From Candidatus Omnitrophota bacterium (GTDB lineage: Bacteria; Omnitrophota; Gorgyraeia; Aquiviventales; Aquiviventaceae), in assembly GCA_016209275.1 (NCBI GenBank), contig JACQWM010000056.1, forward strand, positions 1 to 59,413: a DNA stretch of 59,413 nt, read 5' to 3'. This document shows, in pieces, positions 1-8,719 of the stretch (the stretch's first letter is position 1; every line of letters starts with the position of its first letter). The notes beneath the pieces are model-generated. The model worked only from the letters and a program-made list of their open reading frames with translations, searched no databases and was not told the origin of the DNA. A program made the position numbers and the translations under genes.

Positions 1-1
1 C

Positions 2-1867
2 GCCACCGCCAGCTACGACGCGGCCACCCAAACCTGGAGCTTTCCCCTCGCCGCCGCGCACGTAAGCCCCGGCGGGCAGGTGGAGCTGTGGGTGCAGGCC
101 GAGGATCAAGCCGGCAACACCAGCGCCTGGCAACGGCGGCAAGCAAGGGTTGGCGGCGGCGGCCCGGACATCCTTGGTCCAAGCCGCGTCATGATTCAGG
201 GCACCCAGCTGCTGGTGGCCAAACGTCAGGAGGATGGGCGTCTTGCGGCTGCCGCGCCGTTTAAGTTGAAAGGGGTGGCGTACTCGCCGGTGGATCCCGG
301 CGAGACCATCGGCAGCCTGGCCGCGGCGCGCCAGCATCTTCGAGAGAGCCGATACAAGGAAGATTTTGAGCTGATGCAGCAGATGGGCGCGAATGCCATC
401 AAGACCTACGCCGATATGGGAACGGATCTGACCGCCATCAAGATCTTGAATGAAGCCTATCAGAGGAATCTGATGGTGCTCGTGATGCTGGATATCGACA
501 CCGCTCAGGTCACGTCGGTTGTCGACGCGTACAAGAATCATCCGGCCCTGTTGGGTTGGCTCATCGGCAACGAGTGGAATCTGAACAGGTTCTATCGCGG
601 CCTAACGATCGAGCAGGGGGCTGCGGAAGTTGAGCGTATCGCCCAACTCATCCACCAGCTCGATCCGAATCATCCCGTCGCCTCCAGTCTCGGGTTCTCA
701 AGGGATCATCTGCCGATGCCTAATCCGCTCAACGTGGCCGAATGGCCTGGCCTCTATCAGGTGTTTGTGGATATTTTGACCAAGGCATCGAGCGTAGACT
801 GGTGGGGGCTCAACGCGTACCGGGGCAGTAGCCTCGATCCACTATTCGTCACGTGGACTCGGCTCTCCGCGTTCGCCGGAGCGCCCAAACCTCTCTTTTT
901 CAGCGAGTTTGGGACGGATAGCTGGAATCACCAGTCGTGGCAGTTGGATGAGGCGCTACAGGCTGACACCGATACGGCGTTGTGGGACGAAATCCACCGG
1001 CAGCTATCCGCTGCGGACCCGAACCATCAGTGCGTTGGAGGATTTGCGTTTGAGTGGAATGACGAATGGTGGAAGGCGCCAGGCGGTTCGCTTCTTGCTC
1101 AAGAGCCAGGCGGCTTCCCACTCAGCTACCCGGTGTTCGGAGCGAGCGGGCAGGTAGTCGGTCAATGGCTGGGCCATCCGGACGGCTATTCGAACGAGGA
1201 ACATTACGGGCTCCTCGACATTAACCGCGGCATGAAGCAGACGTTCCACGTGATGCGAGAAGCCTTTAGTTTGGGGTGGGTCAAGCAAGACCCGGTGCGG
1301 TTAGAGATTCATTCGCGTGGTTTCGAATCCGGCGGACCAACGGTGTTTCTTAAGCGAGGCATGGTGATGGCGCGCGGGGGCGCGCCACTTTCAGTTCTCA
1401 CGGTCAACCGCGCGACGGGACTTCTCCGCCGCCAAGATGGGTTTGATGTCTGGGAAAGCGCGGCCACCGAATGTCCCAGATTGCAGCAATTTGTCGCTAC
1501 CGAGTGCCGGCCAGGCGATGTACTTTTGCTGGGGGTGGCGAACACTGCGAATAATTTGACGCGCGCAGAGACGCGTCCGTGTCTCGATGCCCTCCAGCGG
1601 CTCGGCAGCCACCAGGCAGACCAGATCGCATTTCAAATTCCCTGGGCAATGATCTCAGAGATCTCGCCCAAAGGGGGGGAGGGGATGAACTTAGCTGAAG
1701 CCGTCGGACAGTCGAGAACCGATGTCGCGCGCGTGCAAGCTGAAATATTTCTCGACGCCGATCGTGATGGGCTGACGGATAACGTGGATCCTGACAACGA
1801 CAATGATGGAGTTTCAGATGCGGCGGAGCGGACCCGCGGCTCTGATGTGCTCGACCCGTCTTCATAA
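2..1867 (+). CDS. Secreted TIM-barrel glycoside hydrolase-like protein (5' end missing)
   Basis: The reading frame is open at the left edge, so the N-terminus lies outside; 621 residues are visible. The first ~45 residues look like the end of an Ig/FN3-type module (LWVQAEDQAGNTSAW). A TIM-barrel domain follows, resembling the GH2 C-terminal/GH5-like clan: it contains KGVAYSPVDPG, then LIGNEWN near base 571 (candidate acid/base Glu) and FFSEFGTDSW near base 905 (candidate nucleophile Glu). The C-terminus has Asp-rich loops (DADRDGLTDN, DPDNDNDGVSD) of thrombospondin type 3 or calcium-binding style. I infer a secreted polysaccharide-acting enzyme or glycan-binding protein; the substrate cannot be read. 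The next gene starts 123 bp downstream on the same strand. Confidence 0.75.
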   Translation, partial: ATASYDAATQTWSFPLAAAHVSPGGQVELWVQAEDQAGNTSAWQRRQARVGGGGPDILGPSRVMIQGTQLLVAKRQEDGRLAAAAPFKLKGVAYSPVDPGETIGSLAAARQHLRESRYKEDFELMQQMGANAIKTYADMGTDLTAIKILNEAYQRNLMVLVMLDIDTAQVTSVVDAYKNHPALLGWLIGNEWNLNRFYRGLTIEQGAAEVERIAQLIHQLDPNHPVASSLGFSRDHLPMPNPLNVAEWPGLYQVFVDILTKASSVDWWGLNAYRGSSLDPLFVTWTRLSAFAGAPKPLFFSEFGTDSWNHQSWQLDEALQADTDTALWDEIHRQLSAADPNHQCVGGFAFEWNDEWWKAPGGSLLAQEPGGFPLSYPVFGASGQVVGQWLGHPDGYSNEEHYGLLDINRGMKQTFHVMREAFSLGWVKQDPVRLEIHSRGFESGGPTVFLKRGMVMARGGAPLSVLTVNRATGLLRRQDGFDVWESAATECPRLQQFVATECRPGDVLLLGVANTANNLTRAETRPCLDALQRLGSHQADQIAFQIPWAMISEISPKGGEGMNLAEAVGQSRTDVARVQAEIFLDADRDGLTDNVDPDNDNDGVSDAAERTRGSDVLDPSS

Positions 1868-1942
1868 CATTCATGCGGGCTTGTGTTGAGACCGAATTGG
1901 AAGGAGGTGTGTGACAGAATAGTGGGAAGAGAGGGGATGGTG

Positions 1943-1951
1943 TGATACAAT
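1943..1951 (+). promoter_or_regulatory. Candidate extended -10 promoter element
   Basis: TGATACAAT matches the TGn-TACAAT extended -10 pattern and lies about 40 bp before the ATG at 1991. No convincing -35 hexamer stands at 16-18 bp. It would drive the exported-protein cluster that begins at 1991. Confidence 0.3.
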
Positions 1952-1990
1952 GAAAAAATGTCAACAGAAGATAAGGAAAGGAGAATTCTC

Positions 1991-2716
1991 ATGAAAGCAC
2001 TAACGTGTAGCGTTGCCTTGGCCGCCTGGTTGCTCAGCCCGGCCCTGGCATCAGCGATTGTGTGTGACGCGTCTGGTCCAGCAGGCCCGAAGAACTGTAT
2101 CGCAGATGTGAGCGCAGCAGTGGACTCCGTCGTGTCTCTGGATTGCGCCATCCAGGAGAAGACAGCCACTCCTGACGGGAAAGAGGTGGCTGGCGGTCCA
2201 ATCGTCCCGTCGATGAACTTCGGCAACCTATCGCGCCGGACCGAGTCGATCTGTCCAGGCAACGACTGTGACGGTGATGGGGTGCAGAACGAGCCGCTCG
2301 CTTTGGCGGGAGACAAGTTTTTCAAGGTCTTCTGCGGGGCCAACACGTCGCGGCGCTCCTATACGCTGGCTCATCAGACCTCAGCGGCAGGGTTGACCAA
2401 TGGCACGAATAACCTTAACGGCGCATGGGTCGTGGTGCCGGTTCAGGCGACGACGGGAGACGGTCTCACGTCGGTCGGCGGCGTCATGGGCAATTGCGAT
2501 CGCGCTTTGGGGAATAAGACGCTCTATACCTCCGCTGCGGCAGGCACCGCTGGGGTGGTCGAGCTCGTTTACGCGATCGGCGATCGTTCGCCCCACGTCG
2601 GCAGCACGCTGGCCCACTGTTCAAGCGTGCCAGCTGGGTTTGCGCCTATCCCACCGGACCAACAGGCTGGTGCTTACGCTGGGACGGTTACGTGGACGCT
2701 GACAGTCAACCCTTGA
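1991..2716 (+). CDS. Exported fimbrial-subunit-like beta protein
   Basis: I start at the ATG at 1991 because AAGGAGA stands 8-14 bases upstream and the protein then begins directly with a signal peptide (MKALTCSVALAAWLLSPALASA); an in-frame ATG at 1958 would only add a hydrophilic tail. The mature ~220 residues are Gly/Thr/Ala-rich, hold several cysteines and one Asp loop (NDCDGDGVQNE), and end in AGAYAGTVTWTLTV. That ending recalls the final beta-strand of small fimbrial or spore-coat-U-like subunits and resembles the C-termini of the proteins at 6432-6965 and 7114-8535. With a PapD-like chaperone gene 24 bp downstream, I infer a chaperone client or surface subunit. The exact family is not recognised. 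Confidence 0.6.
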   Translation: MKALTCSVALAAWLLSPALASAIVCDASGPAGPKNCIADVSAAVDSVVSLDCAIQEKTATPDGKEVAGGPIVPSMNFGNLSRRTESICPGNDCDGDGVQNEPLALAGDKFFKVFCGANTSRRSYTLAHQTSAAGLTNGTNNLNGAWVVVPVQATTGDGLTSVGGVMGNCDRALGNKTLYTSAAAGTAGVVELVYAIGDRSPHVGSTLAHCSSVPAGFAPIPPDQQAGAYAGTVTWTLTVNP

Positions 2717-2740
2717 CGGCTGCGGTATTGCCGTTGCTAG

Positions 2741-3598
2741 ATGATGCGTGACGGCAGATACCGGCTCCGCGGTGTTGACGCTTTCGCCTGCCTGGCCCTC
2801 ATCGTGTCGTGGGCCGGGCAGGCGTTTGCGTTGAGCGTGCACAACACCAACCCGGTGGTTCGACAGACGCTCGCCCCGGGCGATGTCGTCCAAGGATCGA
2901 TTGAGCTGGTCAACGACGGGAATCAGCCGGTTGAGGTGAAAGCCTATCTTGAGGATTGGCGTTATGCGTCTTCAGGGGACGGTTCGAAAGAGTTCGCCCC
3001 GCCGCAAACCATGCCGCGATCGTGCGCCGGCTGGATTAGTTTCTACCCGCAGACGATCGGTCTGCCGCCCTCCGAGCGCACGTCAGTCGAATACACGATC
3101 CGCGTGCCGCAGGACCAGCCGCTGGAGGGCGGCTACTATGCGGTGTTGTTTTTTGAGGCGGCGCTCGCCGAGGCTCCGGCTGAGCCGCCAGGCAGCGAAG
3201 TCGGCGCCGACACGCACGAAGCGGTCGTGAAGTTCGCCGCGCGATTGGGTAGCTTGTTTCTCGTTGATGTTAAGGGGACGGTGCGGCGTGAGGCGCGCCT
3301 TTCATCAGCGAAGGTGACACCTCCAAGCGTTGCGCATCCCATCAAGCTTGAGGCTGTCCTTGCCAATGAGGGCAACGTGTCTCTTTCCTGCACGAACTCC
3401 TACCACATTATGGGACCGGACAATGTGGTGGTTGATCGCGGAGAGTTGTCGGCTCTCTACCTGTGGCCTGGAGATAAGGCAGGGCTCGCGGCCGAGGCCT
3501 CTGCGTTGCTGGGGACGGGGACATATCAGGTCGTCATCACGTCAGATTGCGGGGAAGAGCTGATCATCGCAGAGGAAACACAACTGTCGGTTCCCTGA
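2741..3598 (+). CDS. Periplasmic PapD/DUF916-like pilus chaperone-type protein
   Basis: The product has 285 residues. A signal peptide (residues ~1-30, ending GQAFA) is followed by an Ig-like domain with strands typical of fimbrial chaperones and WxL-associated DUF916 proteins: QTLAPGDVVQGSIELVNDGNQPVEV, then PPSERTSVEYTIRVP and GGYYAVLFFEAA. A second Ig-like domain (residues ~180-285) ends in a possible edge strand. Such folds donate a beta-strand to subunits in the periplasm. The gene lies between a candidate subunit (1991-2716) and a large outer-membrane protein (3614-6445), with gaps of 24 and 15 bp, consistent with one operon. Chaperone activity is inferred from fold resemblance and gene order. 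Confidence 0.6.
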   Translation: MMRDGRYRLRGVDAFACLALIVSWAGQAFALSVHNTNPVVRQTLAPGDVVQGSIELVNDGNQPVEVKAYLEDWRYASSGDGSKEFAPPQTMPRSCAGWISFYPQTIGLPPSERTSVEYTIRVPQDQPLEGGYYAVLFFEAALAEAPAEPPGSEVGADTHEAVVKFAARLGSLFLVDVKGTVRREARLSSAKVTPPSVAHPIKLEAVLANEGNVSLSCTNSYHIMGPDNVVVDRGELSALYLWPGDKAGLAAEASALLGTGTYQVVITSDCGEELIIAEETQLSVP

Positions 3599-3613
3599 GC
3601 GCTGAGGCGAAGA

Positions 3614-6445
3614 ATGCGCTCACACTGGCTTCGGTTTCAGCAACTCTGGCAAGGATTCCTCCTTGTCGTTGTGGTGCCGTGCGCAGCCGCCCAAGAGCCG
3701 CTTCTCCCAGCATCACCTCCTCCCGGAGTCGTCGAAGTCATCATCGGGGAACGTCGCACGGTAGTTGTGCCAAACATCCGGCGCCTGCTCATCGGCAATG
3801 CCGATTTGTTCACCGCCTCACAGGTTGACGCGAACACGCTTTCGCTCATCGGCCTTACTCCTGGCCGAACCTTCCTGCACGTTTGGTCCGAGGCGGGCCG
3901 CGTCACCATCCCGGTGCAGGTGCTGTATCCGCGTCCCGTCCGGGTGGAGGCTGAGCGCGAAGCGGCTCTTGCGCAGGCCATTGAGCACGCCTCGCCGCTG
4001 GCGTTGCGGTATGAGTTCGAGTATGAGTTTTCGGGGCGCGACCAAAGCCTCTCCCGTATCGATCGACTGACGACAAATCGCACGCGCCATAGGATCAGCC
4101 ATGAGATGGAAACCCCCTTCGGCATGACGTCATCTCAGGTGGCTTTCAGCCGGACGAATGCTCTCGCTGATTTGGCGGGTTGGTACGCGAGGCTTAGCGA
4201 CGGCCATGTGGGGCCTGTGCACCACCTTGACGCCGTCGCAGGGGATACCGGCGTGCCGTTTGGCGAGGGATCCTTCGCCATCCCTCCACTCGGGTTTCGA
4301 GGCGCGAGCATGACCTACAAAGGTTTAAGCCCATGGACAACCTCGGCGGTCTGGGGTCAGGAACGCTTCGGCGTGCTGACGTCGCTTTCGTCGGAGGCGG
4401 CGGCCGAGCAGGACGCATTTCTCTACGGGTTTCACGTAGCTCACGATGACCGCACGCAACCATGGAGTTCTCGTCTCTCAGCGCTGTTCGGCTATGGAGA
4501 CGATCGCGCGGCTGGGCAAAGCAACCATGTGTTCTCTTTAGGCAGCACGGTCAGGCCGGTGGAGCCGCTCACCATCGACACCGATGTTGCCACGAGCGAG
4601 GGCAAGTTCGGTTATACCCTCCGATCGTCCTACGCGCTGCGGCGAGGCAAAGTCGGGCTGCGATACCGCGACATCAGCGAGTCGTTCCAAGGTATTAGCG
4701 GCAGCGTTGGCGGACAGGGGCAGCGCGGGGTGCTGATGGATGGCTCCTGGAAAGCGACGGATCGTCTGGGGTTCCAGGGGAGATTCGAGATCTTCCGCGA
4801 TCGGCTCTTTCCCAATCCTGATGAGCTGACCGCGCTCAACACTGATCTGAATACCAGCTTCGACTGGCAGCCTCTGGATGGGACAGGGCTCTTCGGGTAC
4901 TTCAATCGACGCCGCCGGATGGGCAGCATCTTTCCAAGCGATGAGCTCTACACGGGGATTTCTGCCAGCCAGCGGCTGCCACTGGACCGTCTGCTTCCGC
5001 GCCTCTCGGCGCCGACGCTCAGCGCGCTGGTCGAACATCAAGATACGCGGAACGTCACCTCCCCGACCGCCGATTTCGACAGTGAGTTGCTTTCCCTCAA
5101 CCTGTCGATGCCGCTCGCATGGGGGCTCTCCGCGAGCGTCGGCAAGCAATGGCGGTTCCTGGAGCAGACGGCCACAGGCGACCGATCGCGGCCGAGCCGC
5201 TTCACGGTATCGCTGGCGCACGGAACGAGCTTTGATCATGGCCGCTGGTCGCTCCGAGGACGATTCGGCTATGAGAATGAGGAACAAACCGGCGCCATCG
5301 GCAGCTTCCTCGCAGGGCAGGATCGGCTGGGGTGGGACGCCGGCCTTCGCTACCACCCCTCGAGGGATACGGAAGTATTCGTGGATGGCCGCATCGAGCA
5401 TGTGAGTTTCGAAGGCTCGAGAGAAAGCCAGGTGGAGCTCTCAGTGTTCAGCGGGGTGCGGCTACTCTTCAACACCGAGGTTGTCCGCCTCGACCCGTGG
5501 GTGCGGATCGGCGGCATGGTCTTCCACGATATCAACGGCGACGGCCAGCTGCAACCCGGCGAAGAAGGATTGGAGCATATCAAGGTTATGGCTGGCCCGT
5601 CCAAAACAGCGATAACCGGAGCCGACGGGCGCTTTACCTTCGGCCGGGTCTTTGGCAAAACAGTTCCGGTGCGAGTGGATGTCTCAACGCTGCCCAAAGG
5701 CTATGTGATGTCCACGCCGGTTGTCCAGCGGCTGAGGGCTAATCAGGTTCGAGTGCCGCTCATCCTCTTTGGAGCGCTCGGCCGCGCAGAGCTGCGCGGA
5801 CGCATCTTTTACGATGTCGATGGCAACGGCGCATACAGCGCCGCCGACCGCGGGATCCCGCAGGTGCGCGTGCAGATCGACGGCAAGACCTCGGAGACAG
5901 ATCGCTCAGGGTGGTTTAGCTTCCGGGATCTCGGGAGCGGCCGCTACACCCTCTCGCTGGTGCTGGAGAGTCTGCCACTGCGGTACCTGCCCACCGTTCC
6001 CATTCGCCAGGTGTTCGAGCTGACGGAGGGGGGCGTGGCGACGATGGATATCCCGGTGATCATTCGCCGAGCCATTCAGGGTAGGGTCTTTGTGGATCGC
6101 GACCAGAGCCGGAGGTTCGAAGTGACGGATCTGCCGCTGCGGGGCGTGCCGATGTGCCTCGACGGCCGGCGCGTGGCGACAACCGGCGCCGACGGCATCT
6201 ACCGGTTCTCCGACGTCGGGCTTGGAGACCATGCGCTTTTGCTCAATTGCGGGATGCCGCTCAAGGGTCTCCGATCCATCGAAGACTCGGAGAGAGCCGT
6301 CATGATCTCGACAGATGATCCCGAGTTGATCACGGTCGATTTTCGTCTTGGTCAGGCTGAGCTGCCGAGCGAAGCAGCGCCACCTGCGCAAGATACGGAA
6401 CGTCAGAGGGATGGGCGTCTACTAGAAAGCGTCACAGAGCTGTGA
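3614..6445 (+). CDS. Outer-membrane barrel protein with secretin-type N-domain and three SdrD/CNA-B-like domains
   Basis: The product has 943 residues. A signal peptide (residues ~1-27) is followed at ~35-110 by a region like the pilus-formation N-domain of CpaC-type secretins (IRRLLIGNADLFTASQVD, then GRTFLHVWSEAGRVTIPVQV). Residues ~130-630 are alternating polar/aromatic strands typical of a large outer-membrane beta-barrel; there is no secretin core. The C-terminal third carries three Cna-B/SdrD-like modules, each opening with an Asp-rich loop (VFHDINGDGQLQPGEEG, FYDVDGNGAYSAADRG, FVDRDQSRRFEVTD). I infer an usher-like conduit or surface anchor working with the chaperone-like gene upstream. 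It overlaps the convergent gene at 6432 by 14 bp. The exact role is unknown. Confidence 0.6.
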   Translation: MRSHWLRFQQLWQGFLLVVVVPCAAAQEPLLPASPPPGVVEVIIGERRTVVVPNIRRLLIGNADLFTASQVDANTLSLIGLTPGRTFLHVWSEAGRVTIPVQVLYPRPVRVEAEREAALAQAIEHASPLALRYEFEYEFSGRDQSLSRIDRLTTNRTRHRISHEMETPFGMTSSQVAFSRTNALADLAGWYARLSDGHVGPVHHLDAVAGDTGVPFGEGSFAIPPLGFRGASMTYKGLSPWTTSAVWGQERFGVLTSLSSEAAAEQDAFLYGFHVAHDDRTQPWSSRLSALFGYGDDRAAGQSNHVFSLGSTVRPVEPLTIDTDVATSEGKFGYTLRSSYALRRGKVGLRYRDISESFQGISGSVGGQGQRGVLMDGSWKATDRLGFQGRFEIFRDRLFPNPDELTALNTDLNTSFDWQPLDGTGLFGYFNRRRRMGSIFPSDELYTGISASQRLPLDRLLPRLSAPTLSALVEHQDTRNVTSPTADFDSELLSLNLSMPLAWGLSASVGKQWRFLEQTATGDRSRPSRFTVSLAHGTSFDHGRWSLRGRFGYENEEQTGAIGSFLAGQDRLGWDAGLRYHPSRDTEVFVDGRIEHVSFEGSRESQVELSVFSGVRLLFNTEVVRLDPWVRIGGMVFHDINGDGQLQPGEEGLEHIKVMAGPSKTAITGADGRFTFGRVFGKTVPVRVDVSTLPKGYVMSTPVVQRLRANQVRVPLILFGALGRAELRGRIFYDVDGNGAYSAADRGIPQVRVQIDGKTSETDRSGWFSFRDLGSGRYTLSLVLESLPLRYLPTVPIRQVFELTEGGVATMDIPVIIRRAIQGRVFVDRDQSRRFEVTDLPLRGVPMCLDGRRVATTGADGIYRFSDVGLGDHALLLNCGMPLKGLRSIEDSERAVMISTDDPELITVDFRLGQAELPSEAAPPAQDTERQRDGRLLESVTEL

Positions 6446-6965
6446 CGGTCAGGACAAGTGTCCCGCGGTATCGGCCGCTGGCCTGTCCTGGGGGGATGTC
6501 TAAATGATAAGAAACAGTTTGATCGGTCGAGCGGCCTCTGGCATCCGACACAAAGAGAGTGCGAGGCTGACGGCCAAGGTGATCCATCACATCCGCGGGC
6601 GAGTTCACGGAAGCGCGCAGAGCCTCGGGGGAGAGGCTCATTCCTGCTTCGTTGGTCAAGGGTCGCGTGAGTTGGTGGGTCACGTGATAGGGCCGGCCGA
6701 GATTACTGAAGACATGGACGTCCACGCGGATCGGGTCAGACAAGCGTGGTTCGGTCGGCGAGCTGTAGAGCGTGCCAAAGTCGATTTCCCTCCCTGTTTG
6801 GGGTGCCACCGTCAGGGAAAGTTCCGGCTCGATGGTTGCGACGACATCGACGGTTTGACTTACGCTTTCGGCCCCTGCGGATGGCGCGAGCGCGGTTATG
6901 GCGATCAGCACAGCAAAAAACCTGATCCGGGGAAAGATCAGGCTGTGTCGCGCGTAGGAATTCAT
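6432..6965 (-). CDS. Exported fimbrial-subunit-like protein (single-domain)
   Basis: On the minus strand the start at 6965 is favoured over 6998, because GGAGG (6974-6978 on the plus strand) sits 8 nt upstream and the protein then starts with a signal peptide ending near SAGA. The 177-residue product contains the motif PLTNEAGMSLSPEAL and ends GRYRGTLVLTVTAL. Both signatures recur in the protein at 7114-8535, three times for the first one (PLINERG, SLLNEEG, LLVSDEG). The fold is therefore shared, and I infer a single-domain fibre subunit or adaptor. It is convergent with the barrel gene (14-bp overlap) and divergent from 7114-8535, so its expression is controlled from the repeat-bearing intergenic region 6966-7113. 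Confidence 0.6.
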   Translation of the reverse strand: MNSYARHSLIFPRIRFFAVLIAITALAPSAGAESVSQTVDVVATIEPELSLTVAPQTGREIDFGTLYSSPTEPRLSDPIRVDVHVFSNLGRPYHVTHQLTRPLTNEAGMSLSPEALRASVNSPADVMDHLGRQPRTLFVSDARGRSTDQTVSYHLDIPPGQASGRYRGTLVLTVTAL

Positions 6966-7003
6966 AACGAGATCCTCCGATCCCGGCAGCCCAGCCATCC
7001 GTT

Positions 7004-7049
7004 CGATATCACGAGCGATATCAGATATCGATTTCGATATCTGATATCG
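7004..7049. repeat. Nested palindromes / heptad repeats, CGATATC half-sites
   Basis: CGATATCAGATATCG (7016-7030) and its exact reverse complement CGATATCTGATATCG (7035-7049) are separated by four bases; each arm is itself an odd palindrome. One more CGATATC stands at 7004-7010. The same 15-mer recurs at 26922-26936, just after a LacI-type gene. The unit can also be read as the heptad GATATCA in tandem. It lies in the divergent promoter region between the genes at 6965 (minus) and 7114 (plus), so it is either an operator or a short member of the heptanucleotide repeat class. Confidence 0.75.
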
Positions 7050-7080
7050 TCTTATCGCCTTGGATCTGTGGCTTTGCGTG

Positions 7081-7096
7081 CCCCGATTTCTCGGGG
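7081..7096. other. Perfect 6-bp stem hairpin upstream of the three-domain subunit gene
   Basis: CCCCGA, a TTTC loop and TCGGGG form a GC-rich hairpin followed by TTGCGTTTAATT. It could act as a weak terminator or as a 5'-leader structure; the downstream T-run is interrupted, so no firm role is assigned. Confidence 0.35.
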
Positions 7097-7113
7097 GTTG
7101 CGTTTAATTATCA

Positions 7114-8535
7114 ATGACCATAGCAAGTATACCTGACGATGCGATGATGTGGGACATGCGCTGCAAAAAAACTCTGGTCGGTGTGGCTGCTGGCGCGTTG
7201 CTGGCATGTGCCAGCGCGGAAGCCGCAGGGAGCATGGCGATCTCGGCGGTGCGCGGAGGCTCGACGGCCATTAATCTTGGCGAGCTGGACAGCGTGCGAC
7301 GGACCACCTATGAGGAAGTCACGATCCAGCTCTCAACCAGCCCAGCCGCGCAGTTCCAACTGTTTTCACTTGTCTCCGCGCCACTCATCAACGAGCGTGG
7401 CATCACCCTTGATCCCGCACTGCTCACCATCGAGATAAGCGGTGGCAACTCAGGGACGGTGCGTGTTCGGACCATCACACCGCTGCCCTCCGGGACCGCC
7501 GAGCTGTTCACCTCCTCAGCGACCGGAGAGGCCGAGACGCTGCGGATCCTCTTTGGCTGCTCACCTCAGACGCTTCCAGCCGCCGGGTCGTATGTGGGGG
7601 CGATGACCTTCTCGCTTGTGTCGGTGGAAGGCTCCTCTCCCATCGTGATCCAGACCATCCCCATTCGGGTGACGGTCTATCCCGTCATGTCGTTGGCGCT
7701 CGACACCGATTCGGCGACCAGGCTCCGCTTTCGCGGTGACGAGCAAGGAACCCTGATTGTATCGCAACCCGTTCGCCTACTTATCAGCAGCAATGCGCCC
7801 GGCCCGATTGAGTTAGTTCACATCATCGAAGGATCTCTCCTCAATGAGGAAGGGAGGAGCCTTCCACTGTCGGTTCTTACGCTGCGCATTGCGGAAGAGG
7901 GAACTCCGCCCAAGGAAATTCCGGTTTCAACGAGGATGACATTGCTCACCAGTGAATCGGCATTGGCGGTGCGCCGCGTTGAGCTTGCCTACCGGGCGGT
8001 GGTTCCGGTAGAGCAGCGTGGCGGGGTCTACCGTGGGGTGGTGAACCTTCAACTGGCCGCCGCCGCCGGAGGCGTAGCTGCTGAGAGAACGAGTGTGCAA
8101 TTGCCTGTTGAACTTGACGTTCCATCTATGTTGAGACTGACGATTCTCTCAGCAGAGAGCGATCGCTTAGAGCTCGCCTTCAGCAAGCTGCTCCCCGGAG
8201 AGACCAGTCTGCCGAAAACGTTTTCATTTACTGTGCAAGCGAATACAGGACAGCCCTATGGCGTGTTTCAAGAACTTGCCTATTTGTTGGTGAGCGACGA
8301 GGGGCGGCAACTCCCGCAGGAAGCGTTCACCTGCGCAGGGACTGCCGAGGCTGGGAGCGGCACGCTTCGGATCACGCAAGAGACATCGGTGCTGGTTGGC
8401 AAGTCTCTCGTGTACCAGTCAGATCCATCGGGTGCGCCGGCGGCGTTCTCGGTGACATGTCGCGTGCATGTCCCTAAGGATGCGTCTGGCGGATTGTATC
8501 GGGCAAGCCTTCGATATACCATTACGCCGCTATAA
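7114..8535 (+). CDS. Exported three-domain repeat protein of the fimbrial-subunit-like family
   Basis: The product has 473 residues. A signal peptide lies within residues 15-38 (MRCKKTLVGVAAGALLACASAEA); the ATG at 7114 is the longest start, but the in-frame ATGs at 7144, 7147 or 7156 fit the signal peptide better. The mature part is three tandem beta domains of ~145 residues, each carrying a variant of L-x-NE-x-G-x-x-L (PLINERGITLDPALL, SLLNEEGRSLPLSVL, LLVSDEGRQLPQEAF). Two end in a GG-x-YRG-type strand (GGVYRGVVNLQL, GGLYRASLRYTITPL). The 177-residue protein encoded divergently at 6432-6965 is a one-domain relative. I infer a structural surface or periplasmic protein, possibly a stalk or tip, in the chaperone-linked system. 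Function is unproven. Confidence 0.6.
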   Translation: MTIASIPDDAMMWDMRCKKTLVGVAAGALLACASAEAAGSMAISAVRGGSTAINLGELDSVRRTTYEEVTIQLSTSPAAQFQLFSLVSAPLINERGITLDPALLTIEISGGNSGTVRVRTITPLPSGTAELFTSSATGEAETLRILFGCSPQTLPAAGSYVGAMTFSLVSVEGSSPIVIQTIPIRVTVYPVMSLALDTDSATRLRFRGDEQGTLIVSQPVRLLISSNAPGPIELVHIIEGSLLNEEGRSLPLSVLTLRIAEEGTPPKEIPVSTRMTLLTSESALAVRRVELAYRAVVPVEQRGGVYRGVVNLQLAAAAGGVAAERTSVQLPVELDVPSMLRLTILSAESDRLELAFSKLLPGETSLPKTFSFTVQANTGQPYGVFQELAYLLVSDEGRQLPQEAFTCAGTAEAGSGTLRITQETSVLVGKSLVYQSDPSGAPAAFSVTCRVHVPKDASGGLYRASLRYTITPL

Positions 8536-8552
8536 TTATTTAACAGCTTGTC

Positions 8553-8580
8553 TTGACAAATGTTAGCAACAGTCTAGAAT
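8553..8580 (+). promoter_or_regulatory. Strong sigma70-type promoter of the secretion operon
   Basis: TTGACA (8553-8558), a 16-bp spacer and TAGAAT (8575-8580) form a near-consensus promoter. Transcription would start near 8587, giving a ~130-nt leader before the ROK gene. The leader holds a hairpin (GCAC...GTGC enclosing AGG...CCT) and the 8-mer GTATTATT twice, exactly 10 bp apart (8652-8659 and 8662-8669), a plausible regulator site. Confidence 0.7.
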
Positions 8581-8719
8581 AATAAAAATAGTCCCAGCAC
8601 CGAGGTGGCGCCTGTGCAGCTGATGATGGCTTTATAAATTATTATCATTCTGTATTATTGGGTATTATTCAGCGAATAGGCGCGACGGAGCCGCAGGAGG
8701 CTTCAGTATAGGTGATGGG

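Noticed and set aside
1633-2346. 237-codon minus-strand open frame
   Set aside because: It runs antisense across the end of the glycosidase and the signal-peptide gene, has low-complexity Ser/Ala composition and no family motif; it is a shadow of GC-rich coding DNA.
8587-8719. Named riboswitch in the ROK leader
   Set aside because: A hairpin and AT-rich direct repeats are visible, but no conserved riboswitch core could be recognised.
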